Shown one piece after another: positions 12,092 through 25,500 of a stretch of 64,000 nucleotides of DNA. Origin of the DNA: Mansonella perstans (lineage: Eukaryota > Nematoda > Chromadorea > Rhabditida > Onchocercidae); NCBI GenBank assembly GCA_037074765.1, contig JBAMDO010000011.1:353712-417711 (forward strand), given 5' to 3'. A program made the translations under genes and the position numbers. Position 1 is the first letter of the stretch. Each line of letters starts with the position of its first letter. The notes below the pieces were generated by a model. That model made no database searches and had not been told where the DNA came from. It saw nothing but the letters and a program-made list of their open reading frames with translations.

Positions 12092-14934
12092 AAGCCAATT
12101 TTTTATGAAGTGATCTGTTTGTTTATCCAAAATCTTAATAATCTGTTAGAGTTGCCGAACTTTCGCTACTCATTCTATTCAAGCAGTAATCTTTCATATC
12201 AGTTCAATTATCATTTCAACTATCATTTTCATTCTCTTCACTATGTCTTTCACTCTTCCTCAGTGGGCATATCAAATAATTAGCTGAATTTGCCTTTCTT
12301 TTATCATGTCTTTCTTTCTCTCTTTTTTAAATTGATCACCACAATCACTTATCATTTTTGATCGGCATGATAATATCATAGCTAACGAAAACAAAAATGT
12401 GTTTAAATTATTTGAAAAATATATTTTGATGAAATTGTTATGGACTTTTTTTTGCTTTAGAAAGATTTAAAAGATTAAAATTTTTGGTAAAAAATTTCAA
12501 TTTGTTTTATATTTTGCGCCAAATTCAATTACCAACATCAACAATTATCAGTTATCACAACATTATCATAAGTGATTTTCGCAATATTACTGTTTCAATA
12601 TCAGTTCAGGAATACGAATTTGGCAAGTGAACAATATTTCTAAGGAAATACTTCAAGTGTAATCTAGAATATGATGATTTACGTACTTTTAAAAGATACA
12701 ATAAATTTGTTTTTGATTATATTAATCAAACATCCAGGAAATAATACCAGGAAAAGCATGCACAACTTGTAGTGAATCAGAAGTTAAAAGAAATTAACTC
12801 GAAGTTAATATCAATTTAAATTGGTACGTTTCGTAATTTGCTTAATTTTAAGTATCACTTTTTTAAATTAACCCATCTGGTCTCCAATTTCATTCGTTTA
12901 TTTCAATTTTTCATCGATTATAGTTTTATTATTGTATTTTTTTTTTTTTTTTTTTTTTGTTACATCAAACTGGAAATAGAAGAAACTTCCTGAAAAAGAT
13001 AAGGAAACTTTTCGAAATGATTGTATGAAATATTTAAAGAGATGGTTGAATTCGAGCACGATGAACCCATTCTTGAAAATGATTGATCCAATTTGATTCC
13101 AAGTTGTCTATCGATCCATTTGATTATTAGAACAACTGATGCTTCACAATTTCTGAACGTCAATTAGAACTGATTTTTTTGTTCTTTTTAAAAGCAAACA
13201 ATTTGCTTAGCGAAAAGTCAAAATGTTTTCCATTTCTTTTCATTCAAAATGTGTCCATGATTTCGATCACAAAATTTGATTTAGGCTATTGCGGTAAGAT
13301 ATTCAATTTGGTTTCAAACTATTATTAGAAGTTATTTTGTGCCTTGTCACTTTTTTCAATGACAACTTTTTTCAAAAGTTTTTGAATATAACTGAAATAA
13401 AATTGAAATTTGCAAAAGTTTTATCAATTAATAATGAATATAAAATGTTTGATATAGCAAACATATTAACAGTTACAAAAAGTTTTTTGGTAGTTTTGAT
13501 AGCTTCTATTTGGCAAAGAGTTTCTGAAACAGACTCATCAATTTTTTTTCTGTGACTGTAAAGTGCAGCGATTAAAGTTTTATAAAACAACAACAACCAC
13601 AGCTATATTCTTTAATTTTACACGAAATTTTTGTAATTGTTCTAAAGCTTTGTTGCTTTTTACTATTTATGAAATACACATTTTATCTTACTTGAATCAT
13701 AGAATTGATCTGATTTGGAATTTGGTAAGCACTTAATTTTGATTAATTAATTGTACATCTAGTAATAAAGAAGAATTTAGGAACGCACTTATAGCATTTA
13801 TCTGATACATATGGATTTAAGCTGCTAAATAGTTTCCATATTTAGTCTTATTTGAATATTTTTAGTCTTACTTTATCTTACTTGAATCATAAAATGTATA
13901 GATAGATAAATGGATACTGGGCCTATTGCTGACTTCTTTGCCTCTCCATTAATGTGTCATGTCATTTAATTGATTACCATGTAAATTGATAAATGTTGGC
14001 ATATTTTTATTGCAATGGCCTTTTGCTTATTCATTTACTAAAAATATTTACACTTAATAATGGGTTTGATAAGTGGATTAGGGCGGAAAACTTGGGGACA
14101 CCATTAAGCTTTCAAACATAGCTATAACAATCTTCTAAGGAAATCATAATTCTGAACCTCACTATGGCTCCTCCTATTGATAGTCAATAAATTTGAATCA
14201 ATTTTATAAAATTGTGGCCGCAATTTTTGATTAGGCAAATTTTTCTGCAATATCAATGATTTTGTTTGAGGGAAAATTTCATGATTTCAAATTAATAATT
14301 TTAAGATAAGATTTTCTTTTATCAATAATAATTGAATGTGAATATAGCAATCTACTCAATTATAATTTATCTACACCTGGAATTATTTTTAAATGTTTTT
14401 CATTAATCGTGTAGGATTTGAACATATTCTGGTTTGCTGAATAGCATAATTAATATTTGAGAATTTGTGAAATAGAACTCAAAAATTGATTACATTTCTC
14501 CTAAGATTATTATTAATCATGACGAACAAGTATATTCAATATGAAAATAGTTTGAACACAATGTTCAGTTTTCAAACGTGTCAACTTGACTATTATTTTT
14601 TTTTTTTGTTTGTTGACGAAAGATTAGAATAAAAGTGAAATGAAATTTAAGAACATTAGCGTAATTTATGAGATTGAAACAAATTTTAAATTATTTTATT
14701 TATTACTTTTGTCAACAACAAATTTTCATTCAACACTCATATAAATTTAATAATTGAATTAATAAAAGATGTGCGAAACGAAAAAGTGCGAAATTTAAAT
14801 AGTTTAAAAGAATTTTAATTTTGAAGATTCTTTCTTATATCTTATCTCATCCGATTGCATTTTCCTCGATGGCACTTGTTTGATTAACAAATATTAGGAC
14901 ACTCCACGATTGATTGTATCTATTGCTTCACTTC

Positions 14935-15022
14935 ATTACTAATACTATTACTACTACTACTAGTACTACTACACTGCTACTATTGCTACAACTACTGCAT
15001 TAATGCTACTACTACTACATTT
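14935..15022 (+). repeat. degenerate (CTA)n/(ACT)n repeat
   Basis: Imperfect CTA/ACT trinucleotides run through about 80 bases with interruptions. Simple repeat, no gene. Confidence 0.7.
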
Positions 15023-15686
15023 TTTCAACTATTCAGTTAATTAATATATTACCTAAATCATCTAATATTTCCAATAAACAGTATATAAATATTGTTCCAA
15101 TTATATAAAAATGAAATAGCTTTTTTATTACAATTATTGATTGATTATTGATCAAATATCACCTGTCAATTTTGTTTAATATTTTATGACAAAGATGAAA
15201 ATATTTAAAATTACACTCAATTCATTGAAAATATTAATTTATAATGATATAATTTTGTGTATCAGCTTTAATTTCATCACTTGGAACGTAAACGTTTTCA
15301 TTTATTCTGTTAATGATCAAAGTTTGGATTAGTAATTATGGTATTAGTAATTGTAATTGCCATTGTCATACATATATTATAATGACAATTGCAGTCAAGG
15401 ATGAGGGTAGGTCAAATGAAATTATTCGGTCATTAAAGAAATACGATTTTTTTTTTTCAAACAGTTGAAAACATTTCTTTCCGTGACAAAATTTTCATTC
15501 AATCAGATCAATTAATTATTTCCGTGACAAATTTCCATTCAATCAGATCAAATAATAATTTTCTTTTGACCTGTATTCTTATATGTTAACGATCAATATG
15601 ATCATCATTGCTGTTGCTCGATATTATTATTTATGTCATTTTCGTTAATCAATATTATTGTTATTGAAATTTTATAATTATTTGGT

Positions 15687-15687
<1 letters not shown>

Positions 15688-15744
<57 letters not shown>

Positions 15745-15767
15745 CCACCATCATCATCATCATCATT
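15688..15767 (+). repeat. (TCA)n microsatellite
   Basis: About 27 TCA units with a short CACCACCA interruption. In one frame it reads as poly-Ser, which accounts for the open frame seen there and is not a protein. Confidence 0.92.
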
Positions 15768-18700
15768 ATCGTTATCATTTACATCAAATATCACTATTAT
15801 AAATGTTGCTATAATAGTTAATGAAATTCTTTTTATTGTCATAATTGATCACTAGCACATTATCATATTTTGTTATCATTGGAAAAAATTTTTCCTGTGA
15901 TATAAATTACATTAAATTAACTTATTTTAACTATGAGAATAAATTCCTCGCATAATTAATAATTTACTTATTATCTCTAGTTTAAATTGCCACGAAGTTA
16001 TTCAATTAATTGATCAGATTAGTTATTTTGAAATTGATGTTGATTTTAATAGTCATGAAAAACTAATCCAATATTATATGCTTGATGTGCATCAGAAGAA
16101 TAATGAGATCCAGAAAGCGTTCTCAAACTATACATCAAAATGAGCCAATCAATGATGAATTGTTGCTTTCAGTGCTTCAAGTTGTTTTAATTCAATTTAT
16201 CTTACAAGTTTGAAACATTCAAAAAAGAAAAAATGAAATGAAACGGAAAAAGAAATACATTTGATCTGATTTTTCAAGTGAAATTAATTATCAAATGACA
16301 AATTCCAGGGATTTCTGTTAAAAATATTAATTATTGTATCTGAAAGATTGTGTTATCCTAACATCTCTTTTCTTACTAATTAATGATATGATTTTTATCA
16401 ACGCATCCATTGACTATGATCCAATGCATAATGTATTCTGATAAGTTATTCTATTATTTGCCATATTAACTGTGTAAAGTATTCACGAGAATAAATTTGA
16501 AATCATTTTTGATTAAATTTTCAACAGCACTTTCATACGTTGTCGAAAATTAGGCATCGTAAGGAAAGCATAATTGTCAAGCAACTAATTATCAAGTAAA
16601 TCATAATAATGATACGATATCAACAAATCAAAATTGTTGTTGCGTTTTTAAATTTAAGGCATAAAATAGAATGCCGGTTACTTGATAATTATTGCAATGC
16701 ATTTTATATTATCATGATACTATGGTCATATTTTTTCCAAATTTACTTCATTGATGCATGATATGATTTAAAGCTGACATTTTCAATCGCTTTATGACAG
16801 ATAAAACCAGATGGATCCAGCAATCAATTGACAGATGATTGTTGCGAAAAAACTCTCTTCAAATCAATAAACTTTTAAAACTAGTTGTAGTTTTAATTAT
16901 CATTTTAAATATTGTTCTTCCCTAAAAGGTTATTTGCCTAGTAGGATCATGAATGTTGTATATCCATTAACTTGACTGGGCTTGATTTGATTTGACCTTT
17001 ATTATAAGTGGCCATAAAACATTCATCATCTGCAAACAAAAGAAATATGTGCATATTGTCCTCATGGAAGAGAAAAGCAGCAGTTATAATCCAGCTTCAA
17101 ACGAATTATGGCTCCCTTATGATGCTTTTGCCATACTTTCTTCCGGGAATGGTGGTCTCGAAATATCGGCCATTTATTTGTTATCTATCCTTTTATTCGC
17201 AATATAATTATGTCTCATTTTATTATGCAAAACATTTGAAGCTTACAAAATAATAATTATTAAATGCCATGATTAATATTGCAATAACTATTACCATCTT
17301 GATATTGATTTTGAGATTTCAATTAGTTCTCATTTTCAGATTTTGACTTAATTAATCTGATGATCTTAATTATTCGCCATTTTTCCGGTAAACATTTGGA
17401 AAGGCCTGTTACGATTTAGATTCTGATAAGTATTCAAGGAAAATATTACACTAGCAATAAGAAGCGTAAAATTTAGAAATTGGAATATTTCAAAATGATA
17501 GCAAAATTTTAACTGTTATCAGCATCATCAAAATATGATGGCAGTATGTGTTGTTGTAGTATGATTTAATTTATGCACAATAAAGGACTGTAATTTCGCA
17601 GGTAATAAAACACTAAATTTTAAATCATAAGCTGTTTTAATTCATTGAACTATAAATATTTCAATTTTGCAATTGGGCACTTTGCCTACTGGACAATTTT
17701 TGATTAAATTTTTCTCCAAATTATTCATAAATATACACAATGATTATTATTCACATTTAGCAGGCAAACATTAATTGAATGAAATATTTATTAATTTCAA
17801 ATGTTAAACAATATTGTATGGACTTTCACATTTGCCTCCATCAAAATTAAATTAACACGATTTTAATTCAGAAATTTCATATTTATTTAGTGATGAATGC
17901 TGAAATAAAATTTGATTTTTCTATTTTTTGCAACTTACGTTATTCAGTTAAAATATTTCACTTGACAGCAAATATATTTCAGTTGTTAATTAACGATTTT
18001 TTTAAGATTTTTTCTGGAGGATGCATATTAGATGCCTTTTTTTTTTGATCTGTAATGTTTTTCGTTTTTTTTCTGGAAGATTTTTGCTTTGTTATTTTAA
18101 ATTTTCGGTAAAAATTGACATAGAAGTGATTGCAGCTATGTTTTGCTGCAGTTTTTCTGTAATTTGATCTATGATTTTTTTAAATTTGAAATTTCTTTCT
18201 AAATTCTTTCTTACTTTATATTATCTGACAGATAATATTTCATTGGCTAGCACTGTACGGAAACTATATTCTTGTCAAAGTTGTGAAATAACAGATAAAT
18301 AATATTTCTTAATCAATAATTAATTAGTAAATTGAATAAATGAGCAATATTCAAAATGAATATATTTTTAAATTTTGAACTTAATGTGTTTTTTCGTGTG
18401 AAATTTTTTCGAGTGTAAATTAAACAATTCGGCTGAGATACATTGAATTCTAAAACTTGAAATTTAAAAATTTTTCATTTCCTTTTAGCATTAGATTACA
18501 ATGTGAAAATATAGCAATACGATAATCTTGTCATATATCACTGTCATGTCAACCATATTACATCACTTCTTTTGTTTCACTTCATCTTTCTTTTTCTTTT
18601 TTGATTTAAACACTTTTCCTAAATGATTGTTGTTAAAAAATTTTTTGCAAATAAACTCCAATTGATTCAAATATCAATATCATTACTGTTATCACAATAT

Positions 18701-19009
18701 CAGTTATGATAATCAATTATATTATGACACTCTCTGGAATTTGTAGCAATTATTTCCTAATTGATGTTATCATTTTTTTTGTTCTCAAATTCATGTAATT
18801 TCGTTTTCTGTTTTTACATCTTTATATTATCTAAAATACAATTTCCGGGTCATTATTACTGCTCTTATCAATGTTATCGTTATCGTTATTAATGCTACCA
18901 TTATCGCTATTGTAATTCCTATATTTGTAGTTTTTTAAAGCAATTATCATTTGAAACTTTCTTGCAAACAAATTTGAAAAGTAGAAAAGTAGGAAAAAAT
19001 TTAGCAGAA

Positions 19010-19390
19010 AATTTTGAAATTGTATAAATATAGCAATTATAAACTGTTATTGTTATCAACATCATCACTGAATCATCATTGTCACTACTAATAACAATTG
19101 CAGTAATAGCTATCATCATCTTCATATTCTCCTCATTCCCTTGTTTTAAAAAATGTAAATATAGCAATTACAATTGTTACTATTATCAGCCTTATCATTA
19201 ATATTGCTGATGAAAATGATTATTGAAGTCATAATTATAATTATTATCTTCATATTCTTTACTCTTTTAGCTCAAAAAGTATAAATGTAGCAATATTACA
19301 AACTATTATTATTATTATCAATATCATTATCATTACTGATAACAATGATTAGTTAGTTGTGATCGATCATAATTATCATTTCTGATTGCT
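19010..19390 (+). repeat. three diverged tandem copies, unit about 125-130 bp
   Basis: Three blocks begin with a TA(T/A)AAATATAGCAATTA-like phrase (about 19022, 19155 and 19280), run into ATTATTATCA-rich sequence, and (first two) end in CTTCATATTCT. The copies have clearly diverged. A minus-strand open frame across the first copy is a product of the repeat and is not annotated. Confidence 0.6.
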
Positions 19391-19789
19391 TTTAATTCAA
19401 GTATTTAATGATAAGGATCAATTCGACCGGATGATTATAGCATGAGCAGAAACTCCTCCCCCTATCCAACCAATCATATGCTTCATAGAACATCCTGCTC
19501 TCTCCTCTTATCGTTCCATTCACTTATCTATCTCTTTCCCCTCTCCTCCACTACAAACCACTATTATCATTCCGTTGATCATCTATCTATTCATCCCAAA
19601 TCATCAACCAATATTGTTAAGGATAATATCCAATTTTCTAAATTATTTTCTTAATTTAACAAACTTCAAAATATTTATTAAAAATTTCAACCATTTTTGA
19701 AATATGTCAATACGGCATACTGTACTAGTATTATAATTCATTCAGAAAAAAAAAAAAAAAAAACATTTGAAAAATTGCTAGTAATATGA

Positions 19790-19950
19790 AGAATTTTACT
19801 TTTCTATAAAAGATCATTTTAAAATAACAAACTAACTTAAAAAACTTTACTTTTCTATAAAGGTTATTTTAAGATAACAAACTAACTTAAAAAACTTTAC
19901 TTTTCTATAAAGATCATTTCTATAAAGGTCATTTTAAGATAACAAACCTT
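19790..19950 (+). repeat. three-copy tandem repeat, unit about 50 bp
   Basis: TTTACTTTTCTATAAA followed by a TTTTAA(A/G)ATAACAAACTAACTTA block recurs with spacing of 51 and 50 bases (TTTAC at 19795, 19846, 19896). The last copy carries an internal duplication of the ATCATTTCTATAAAG segment. It sits about 150 bp before the first cfi-1 exon, so it may lie in the promoter. Confidence 0.75.
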
Positions 19951-20081
19951 AATGTTTTCTATCTATAATCTCTTTCCTAAATCTGAAATATTTGCATAAT
20001 ACGTTTTTTAACTTTCTGAAATATCAGAAGGTTTATCGATAAAAGAACTGATGCATAATCCGAATTTTTTTTATAATCTGT

Positions 20082-20116
20082 TGAAATTTCAGATTGAATG
20101 CATTGAATGCTTCATT
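20082..20116 (+). promoter_or_regulatory. splice acceptor and short 5' leader of cfi-1
   Basis: GAAATTTCAG ends at 20092, leaving a 24-nt leader before the ATG at 20117. It is either a spliced-leader trans-splice site or the acceptor of an upstream noncoding exon. The same arrangement recurs at the ALC1-like, YEATS and minus-strand genes. Confidence 0.5.
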
Positions 20117-22490
20117 ATGTCGATAGCAATGGAAACAACACCGGTATCGGTATCATCAGCATCCGGAGCTGATTTAGATGCTGATAAATCATTGGAACAA
20201 TCACAACATGCACTAAAAATGCAATTATCATGTAGTTCGTCATCAACACCTCCCTTGCAGAATGTATCGGAAAAATCCGACATCCTGCAGTCTGATCTGA
20301 GTACTAATCTATCGACTATTCTAAAAGCTTCAAAAAATAACGATGTAATTATTCAATTTATTCCATTTTTATTTTGAATAAAAGCATTACTCATCTACCA
20401 TATCACTGAACAAATGACCCTACTTCAAAACATTTATGTTGCCCAGCTATCCTGTTATCGAATTGAGTCAGAAGATCAAAAGAAAGAGATTTTTCATTCC
20501 TATAAACTTCTCTGAAACTTTTTTTAATGTGAAACTTTGAAATTTCTTTGTTTTGATGGCAATTTAATATTCTCGAAATTATTTGATAACTTTTTAATTA
20601 ATAATTGAATTTTTTTGGAATTATAATCTATAGCAGGAAAGTTACTTTCTAATGTTATTTGTTGTCACAATTTCTGGAAAGTTCAGATTAAGAATGGAAA
20701 TTCACCAGTAACTGATGATGACGCAAATTCAATGTTAGAACGTGAGCTTGAAGTGCAACAGAAAGCCTTCCAGAGGTTTACTTCATCATTAAACGGTACG
20801 ATGCAATTACATTTCTTTCAAAAGTTTTTGAGACATTAAAATTTGATTAAATTTGAATAGCTTCATATTTAAATTCATTTAGCCTATTTCCAAAACAAAT
20901 TTATCCTTATTCATTTTTAACTTTTTCCTCAAATTTACTTTTCCATTTATTTCATATTCGACAATAAAAATAATTTTTATTATTTAAAATTGTTTCATTT
21001 TTAGCATCTTTAAATTTTATTTTTATTTTAAAAAGCGACATTTATAGATCTCAGATTTCGATCGACATTTCCAATCAATGTTTTTCCGCCATTTCTGGCT
21101 GCACTACAGCAAAATCCCTTAACGTCGCATAATATATTTGCGGCAGCTAGCGGTAATCCGAGAAGTTCCGGTGCATCACCTGGCTTAGATGATGAGGATG
21201 AGAATGAAGCACTGGCAAGTACTGAGCCGGAAGATTTGACAATTAAGTAAAAATTCTGTTTTTTTCTAAACATTCTTCAAATTATTCAATGATATCAAAA
21301 ATGATTTATTTTCTTTCTTTGTACACTTTCTTTCTTCTGCAATTTGTCATCCTCATAATTTTTTTTTAGAAATTATTTTTAGTAAAATTTTTTTGAAGTG
21401 AATAAATTTTCTCAAAAATAAATATTAATATTTTTTTTGACTTTAAGCTTTCGTAAAGACAAAAAAGAATGCGGTACGGGAGCTGGTGAAAGTATCGGTG
21501 ATGAAAATGCCGATTCGGACGCTAGTGGACAACAGAATTGGTCATACGAAGAACAATTTAAGCAGGTTAAATAATATTTTTGCTTTCTTTTGACAAAAAA
21601 AATTTCAGCAAAATATTGAATCTGCATTTTTTTGAAATGTCACATTAAAATGGCTATTTTAAATGATATTTTAAAAAAGTGAAAAATCAATTTAACTAAT
21701 CAAAAGTGTAATGCAAACAGATTAGTAATTTCAGGTATTCGGTTTTGTAAATTTTACATTTTCTGTTTTTTTTTTTAAATTTAAAATTGCTGAAGTTTGT
21801 ATTCATCTTGTGGAATTCATTCGCTTTTTAGTTTATATCTATTCATCAGTCTTTCCGCCTGTCCATCTGGCAGTACCTGTTAGATTAAACAGTTGTGCAT
21901 TATATTATTTTAGCAGCAGTTTAAGCAATAAGGAAGGAAAAAGCAAAAAAAAAAAAAATGAAGTTTAAATGAAATGTGATCTGCCTTTTAATATACCTGC
22001 AAATGTGTATTCGAAATATTACATATACAACATGTTGAAATTCTTTCAATTTAAAATTTTAAATTATTTGAAGTTTTTATTCCAAAATTGTTCTGTCAGT
22101 CATAAATGTCTTTCAATTTATCCATGCAAGCAATCAAATCAAAGATTTATATATCTTCAAATTTATTTTCTAAGTGTTTGTTTATCACACTCATAGATAT
22201 TCTTTTAATTTCAGTTTTTTTTCTGAATTTCTTTTTCATATATATATGCAATCGCTAATATAAGCAAATTTTTTTTTCTTTCGAAAAGATTGAAATTATT
22301 ACTGTTCCATCACATTTTCCATTCTCATCTATCGTTATCTTTTAAACTAAAAAAATGGATAAAATTTCAAAAAAAAAAAAAAAAAATTGTTTATTTCAAA
22401 AATTGAAAGTTAAAAAAAAAAGGAAAATTTTTGAGAAAAAATTAATCTTCTTAATGCGTCAGTCAGACTAAAACCGAAAATCCATTGATA

Positions 22491-22522
<32 letters not shown>

Positions 22523-25500
22523 AATGAGAATAATGGAAAAACAAAATTTTGTTTGTCTTAATAAAAGAGGAAAAAAAAAAAAAAAAAATTGTAATATGAA
22601 CAGACCGGATTGGATAGATGGACGAACAGACAGTGAAACAAAAAACTGGACGGATATTGAGGTGTATTTGAATAAGTGAAGTATTAAACCTGAGCTTAAG
22701 CCGAAGAAAACAATGTAAAGTATTTATCATCATATCAATTATCTCTCTCGCTCTTTCTTTCTTTCCTCTCAATTTCCGACTTTTTGATTTCTTTCTGTCC
22801 AATTTACGAACAGAGCAAATTCGAATCGCTGAAACATTCCAATCAAATTAGGCATCTGACAATTGAAAAAGAGCAATTGAAAAAAAAAAAAAAAAAAAAA
22901 GAACTAAATCGACCGCTGAACAACTGTTTCAATTTTATTTTCGAACTAATTTTTGTGTTACAATCCGTTCCGAAGTTAATTTCCTCATATACATAAATCA
23001 ATGTTTCTATAACTTTCGAACGTTTTTTAAAGAAAAAAGGAAGATGAAAGAGAAATTAGAAATTGAATAATAATCTGTACTTTAGAAGAATTCTTTTTTT
23101 TTTTTTTTTATAAATTGTCTGAAATTTTCCTTTTCAAAAAGATTATTATCACATATGATAGAGTGAAAGATCAAAGGTTAAGAGAAGTCAAAAGTTTCGT
23201 GTTATTCTAAGATTAGCATTGTTATAAAGTTGAATTATTGCTACAAGTATACTACAAACAAACTTTTCTTTGTCTTTTTTTTTTTTTTTTCTTTTCCAAA
23301 AAATAAACATTTTCTTTTGTTTGTTTTAACTAAAAATAAAAGATGAAAAAATTTTTCATGCTTAGAAATTTTTAAATTTTATTTGAACGATACAGTAGCA
23401 TTTAATAGAAAGAAACAAATGCAATGGGCGTGGCTCTGCGTGTTATTTATGTAAAATCATCTAATCATACTTGTTCGCTGATCATTTTATTGAAAAATTA
23501 AAAAAATTAATTCAAATTATTTCATATTTACTTAATTTATTTTCTTCCAAAATCCATTCTTGCCCAACCTTACATGCTTTTATCTTTCTTTTTTTCAACC
23601 TCTTAGGATTTTATTGACAGGAACGTACATTCAGGTTTAACTTGAAATTAACTATATCCGGATTTCATTTGTAATCAAGCATATTCAGGTTTCATTTCGC
23701 AATTAGACTTGTTCAGGTTTTATTAGCAACCCGTTATAATCCGGGTTTCATGTAGCAGAAAACTTCCTAAAGCATTCTTCATTGCTTTTCTTTCTAATTC
23801 TATTCCTATGTACTTTCTTTTCAGCGTTTCTTTATTTGGAATTTAAAAATTTTAACATTTCAATTGACTTTTTCAAAATTAACTTCAATTGAAACATTTT
23901 CTTATTTGTAATATTATTTAAAAAAAAAAAAATGCAAATTTTGAATTTCTAAATAACAAGAAATTTTTGCATGCAACTTACCATCTTCTGCTATGCTCAT
24001 TAAAACCAGATGCTGCAAAGATAATTTCACCAGCAAAATTAATTTGTTTTAATTGCATACCACAAGCTATTGGCTAATTTATTTTCGTGCAATAATAATT
24101 ATGAAACATTGCATATGTTTCGTTAATCTCGTCAAATAATTTGTGTATTATTTGGTTTCAGTAAAAACTTTTAAAATTTTATTTTTAAAACAATCAATTT
24201 AGCATATTTTTTTTGGCTAAATTATTTGTTATCAGAATTCGTTGCAATCATTTCTATAATACCAAGATAGTTTTTCCTTGATTCATCTTCTGTGAAAGTT
24301 ATACATATAGCAAAGCACATATTAGATTTACGGTAATGCTGTATTTTCATCGGATTAATCCTATTATTGTATTATTTTTCCCAAAAAGAATTTATGCAAC
24401 AAAACACAGTTATTCTATTACTTTTTCGTATAAATTAAAAATATTGAAGTGATATGTGTGTCTACGTGTGTGTGTATACGTACGTGTGTGTGTGTGTGTG
24501 TGTTGCAATATACTGTAACTTCAAATGTGATGATATGGTAGCTATTGAGTTTAAATAAAAAGAAAGATTTGACACTATAAATATACAAGAAACAAAAAGT
24601 TTGAATTATTTCCTCATTTTCATACAACTACATTAAAAAAAAAAATTATTTGTTTTGAATGAGGAAATTTAAAAAAGAATAAGCTGATAAGAGAATCGAA
24701 AAAGACAGAGAAATGAAGAGAAAGATTAAAAGAAGTAGGAGAAAAACAGATTAGGGAAAGTTTTTTTTTTCATAGTCTTAGATTAATTGCATGTGAATGA
24801 GTTCCATGAAGTTCTGAATTGAAGTTCAGAGTTATTTTATTCCCATGTGAAATCGATATCGATATGAATAAGAGATAAAGAGAAGATGGGATAAATACAG
24901 CAGCTAATATGAAAGCAGTTCAAAAATATGCCGCTGTTTTATATTTGCACTAAATTAAAGAATTTGAAATGAAAAAAAAAACATGACAATATACTTGATT
25001 GATTTTAAAAATTTAGTTTCAATTCAGGGATGTAAAATGAAACTTCGAAAAATTACTTCATTTCATTCTAAAATTTTTATATAATTAAAAAAAAATACTT
25101 GACGAGATTTTTTTCCAATCTATACAGACTTCATAATCTTTTTCCTCTTGAAAAATTAAAATTTATAGAATTGAAAAGTTTCAATTCAGATGTCATCAAT
25201 TTAATTTTGAAATTTTTTATGGAAAATTTAATTAAATGAACAATATAGGAAATTTTTGAATCATTTTATCATCCATCAATAATAAAGAGTTTGTTGCTGC
25301 CACTATGGAAAAACAACAAATTGTATTTGTCAAAAGTTATCAATTTCGTCAAAAATTCTAAAAACTTTTTTTGCAAGTTTTATGGGTTCATTAAAATTTA
25401 CTTAAAATAATGAATGCGTTTTCTTGGGAAAAAGCATAAGAAATAAATAGCGAAGTTTAGAAAAAGCAGAAGAAGAGGATTACATTTTGAACAAAGCTTT

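Larger units (their letters stand above)
9001..20092. other. gene-poor intergenic DNA upstream of cfi-1
   Basis: No gene is supported here. Notable content: an AP-1-like plus CRE-like pair at 9430-9450, a GC-rich patch at about 10480-10570, an inverted repeat at 11965-12091, CTA-rich and TCA-rich simple repeats near 14940-15010 and 15688-15767, a 42-bp direct duplication near 15479-15550, and two tandem repeats just before the gene (19010-19390 and 19790-19950). The open frames at 16992-17253 and 19442-19654 have no recognisable features and appear to be chance. Confidence 0.55.

Noticed and set aside
15658..15855. Poly-Ser open frame
   Set aside because: Explained by the TCA microsatellite; flanks lack coding character.
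22410..22802. 130-codon minus frame with a His run
   Set aside because: It lies in a cfi-1 intron and its His run is the GAT microsatellite read backwards. No motif or splice support.
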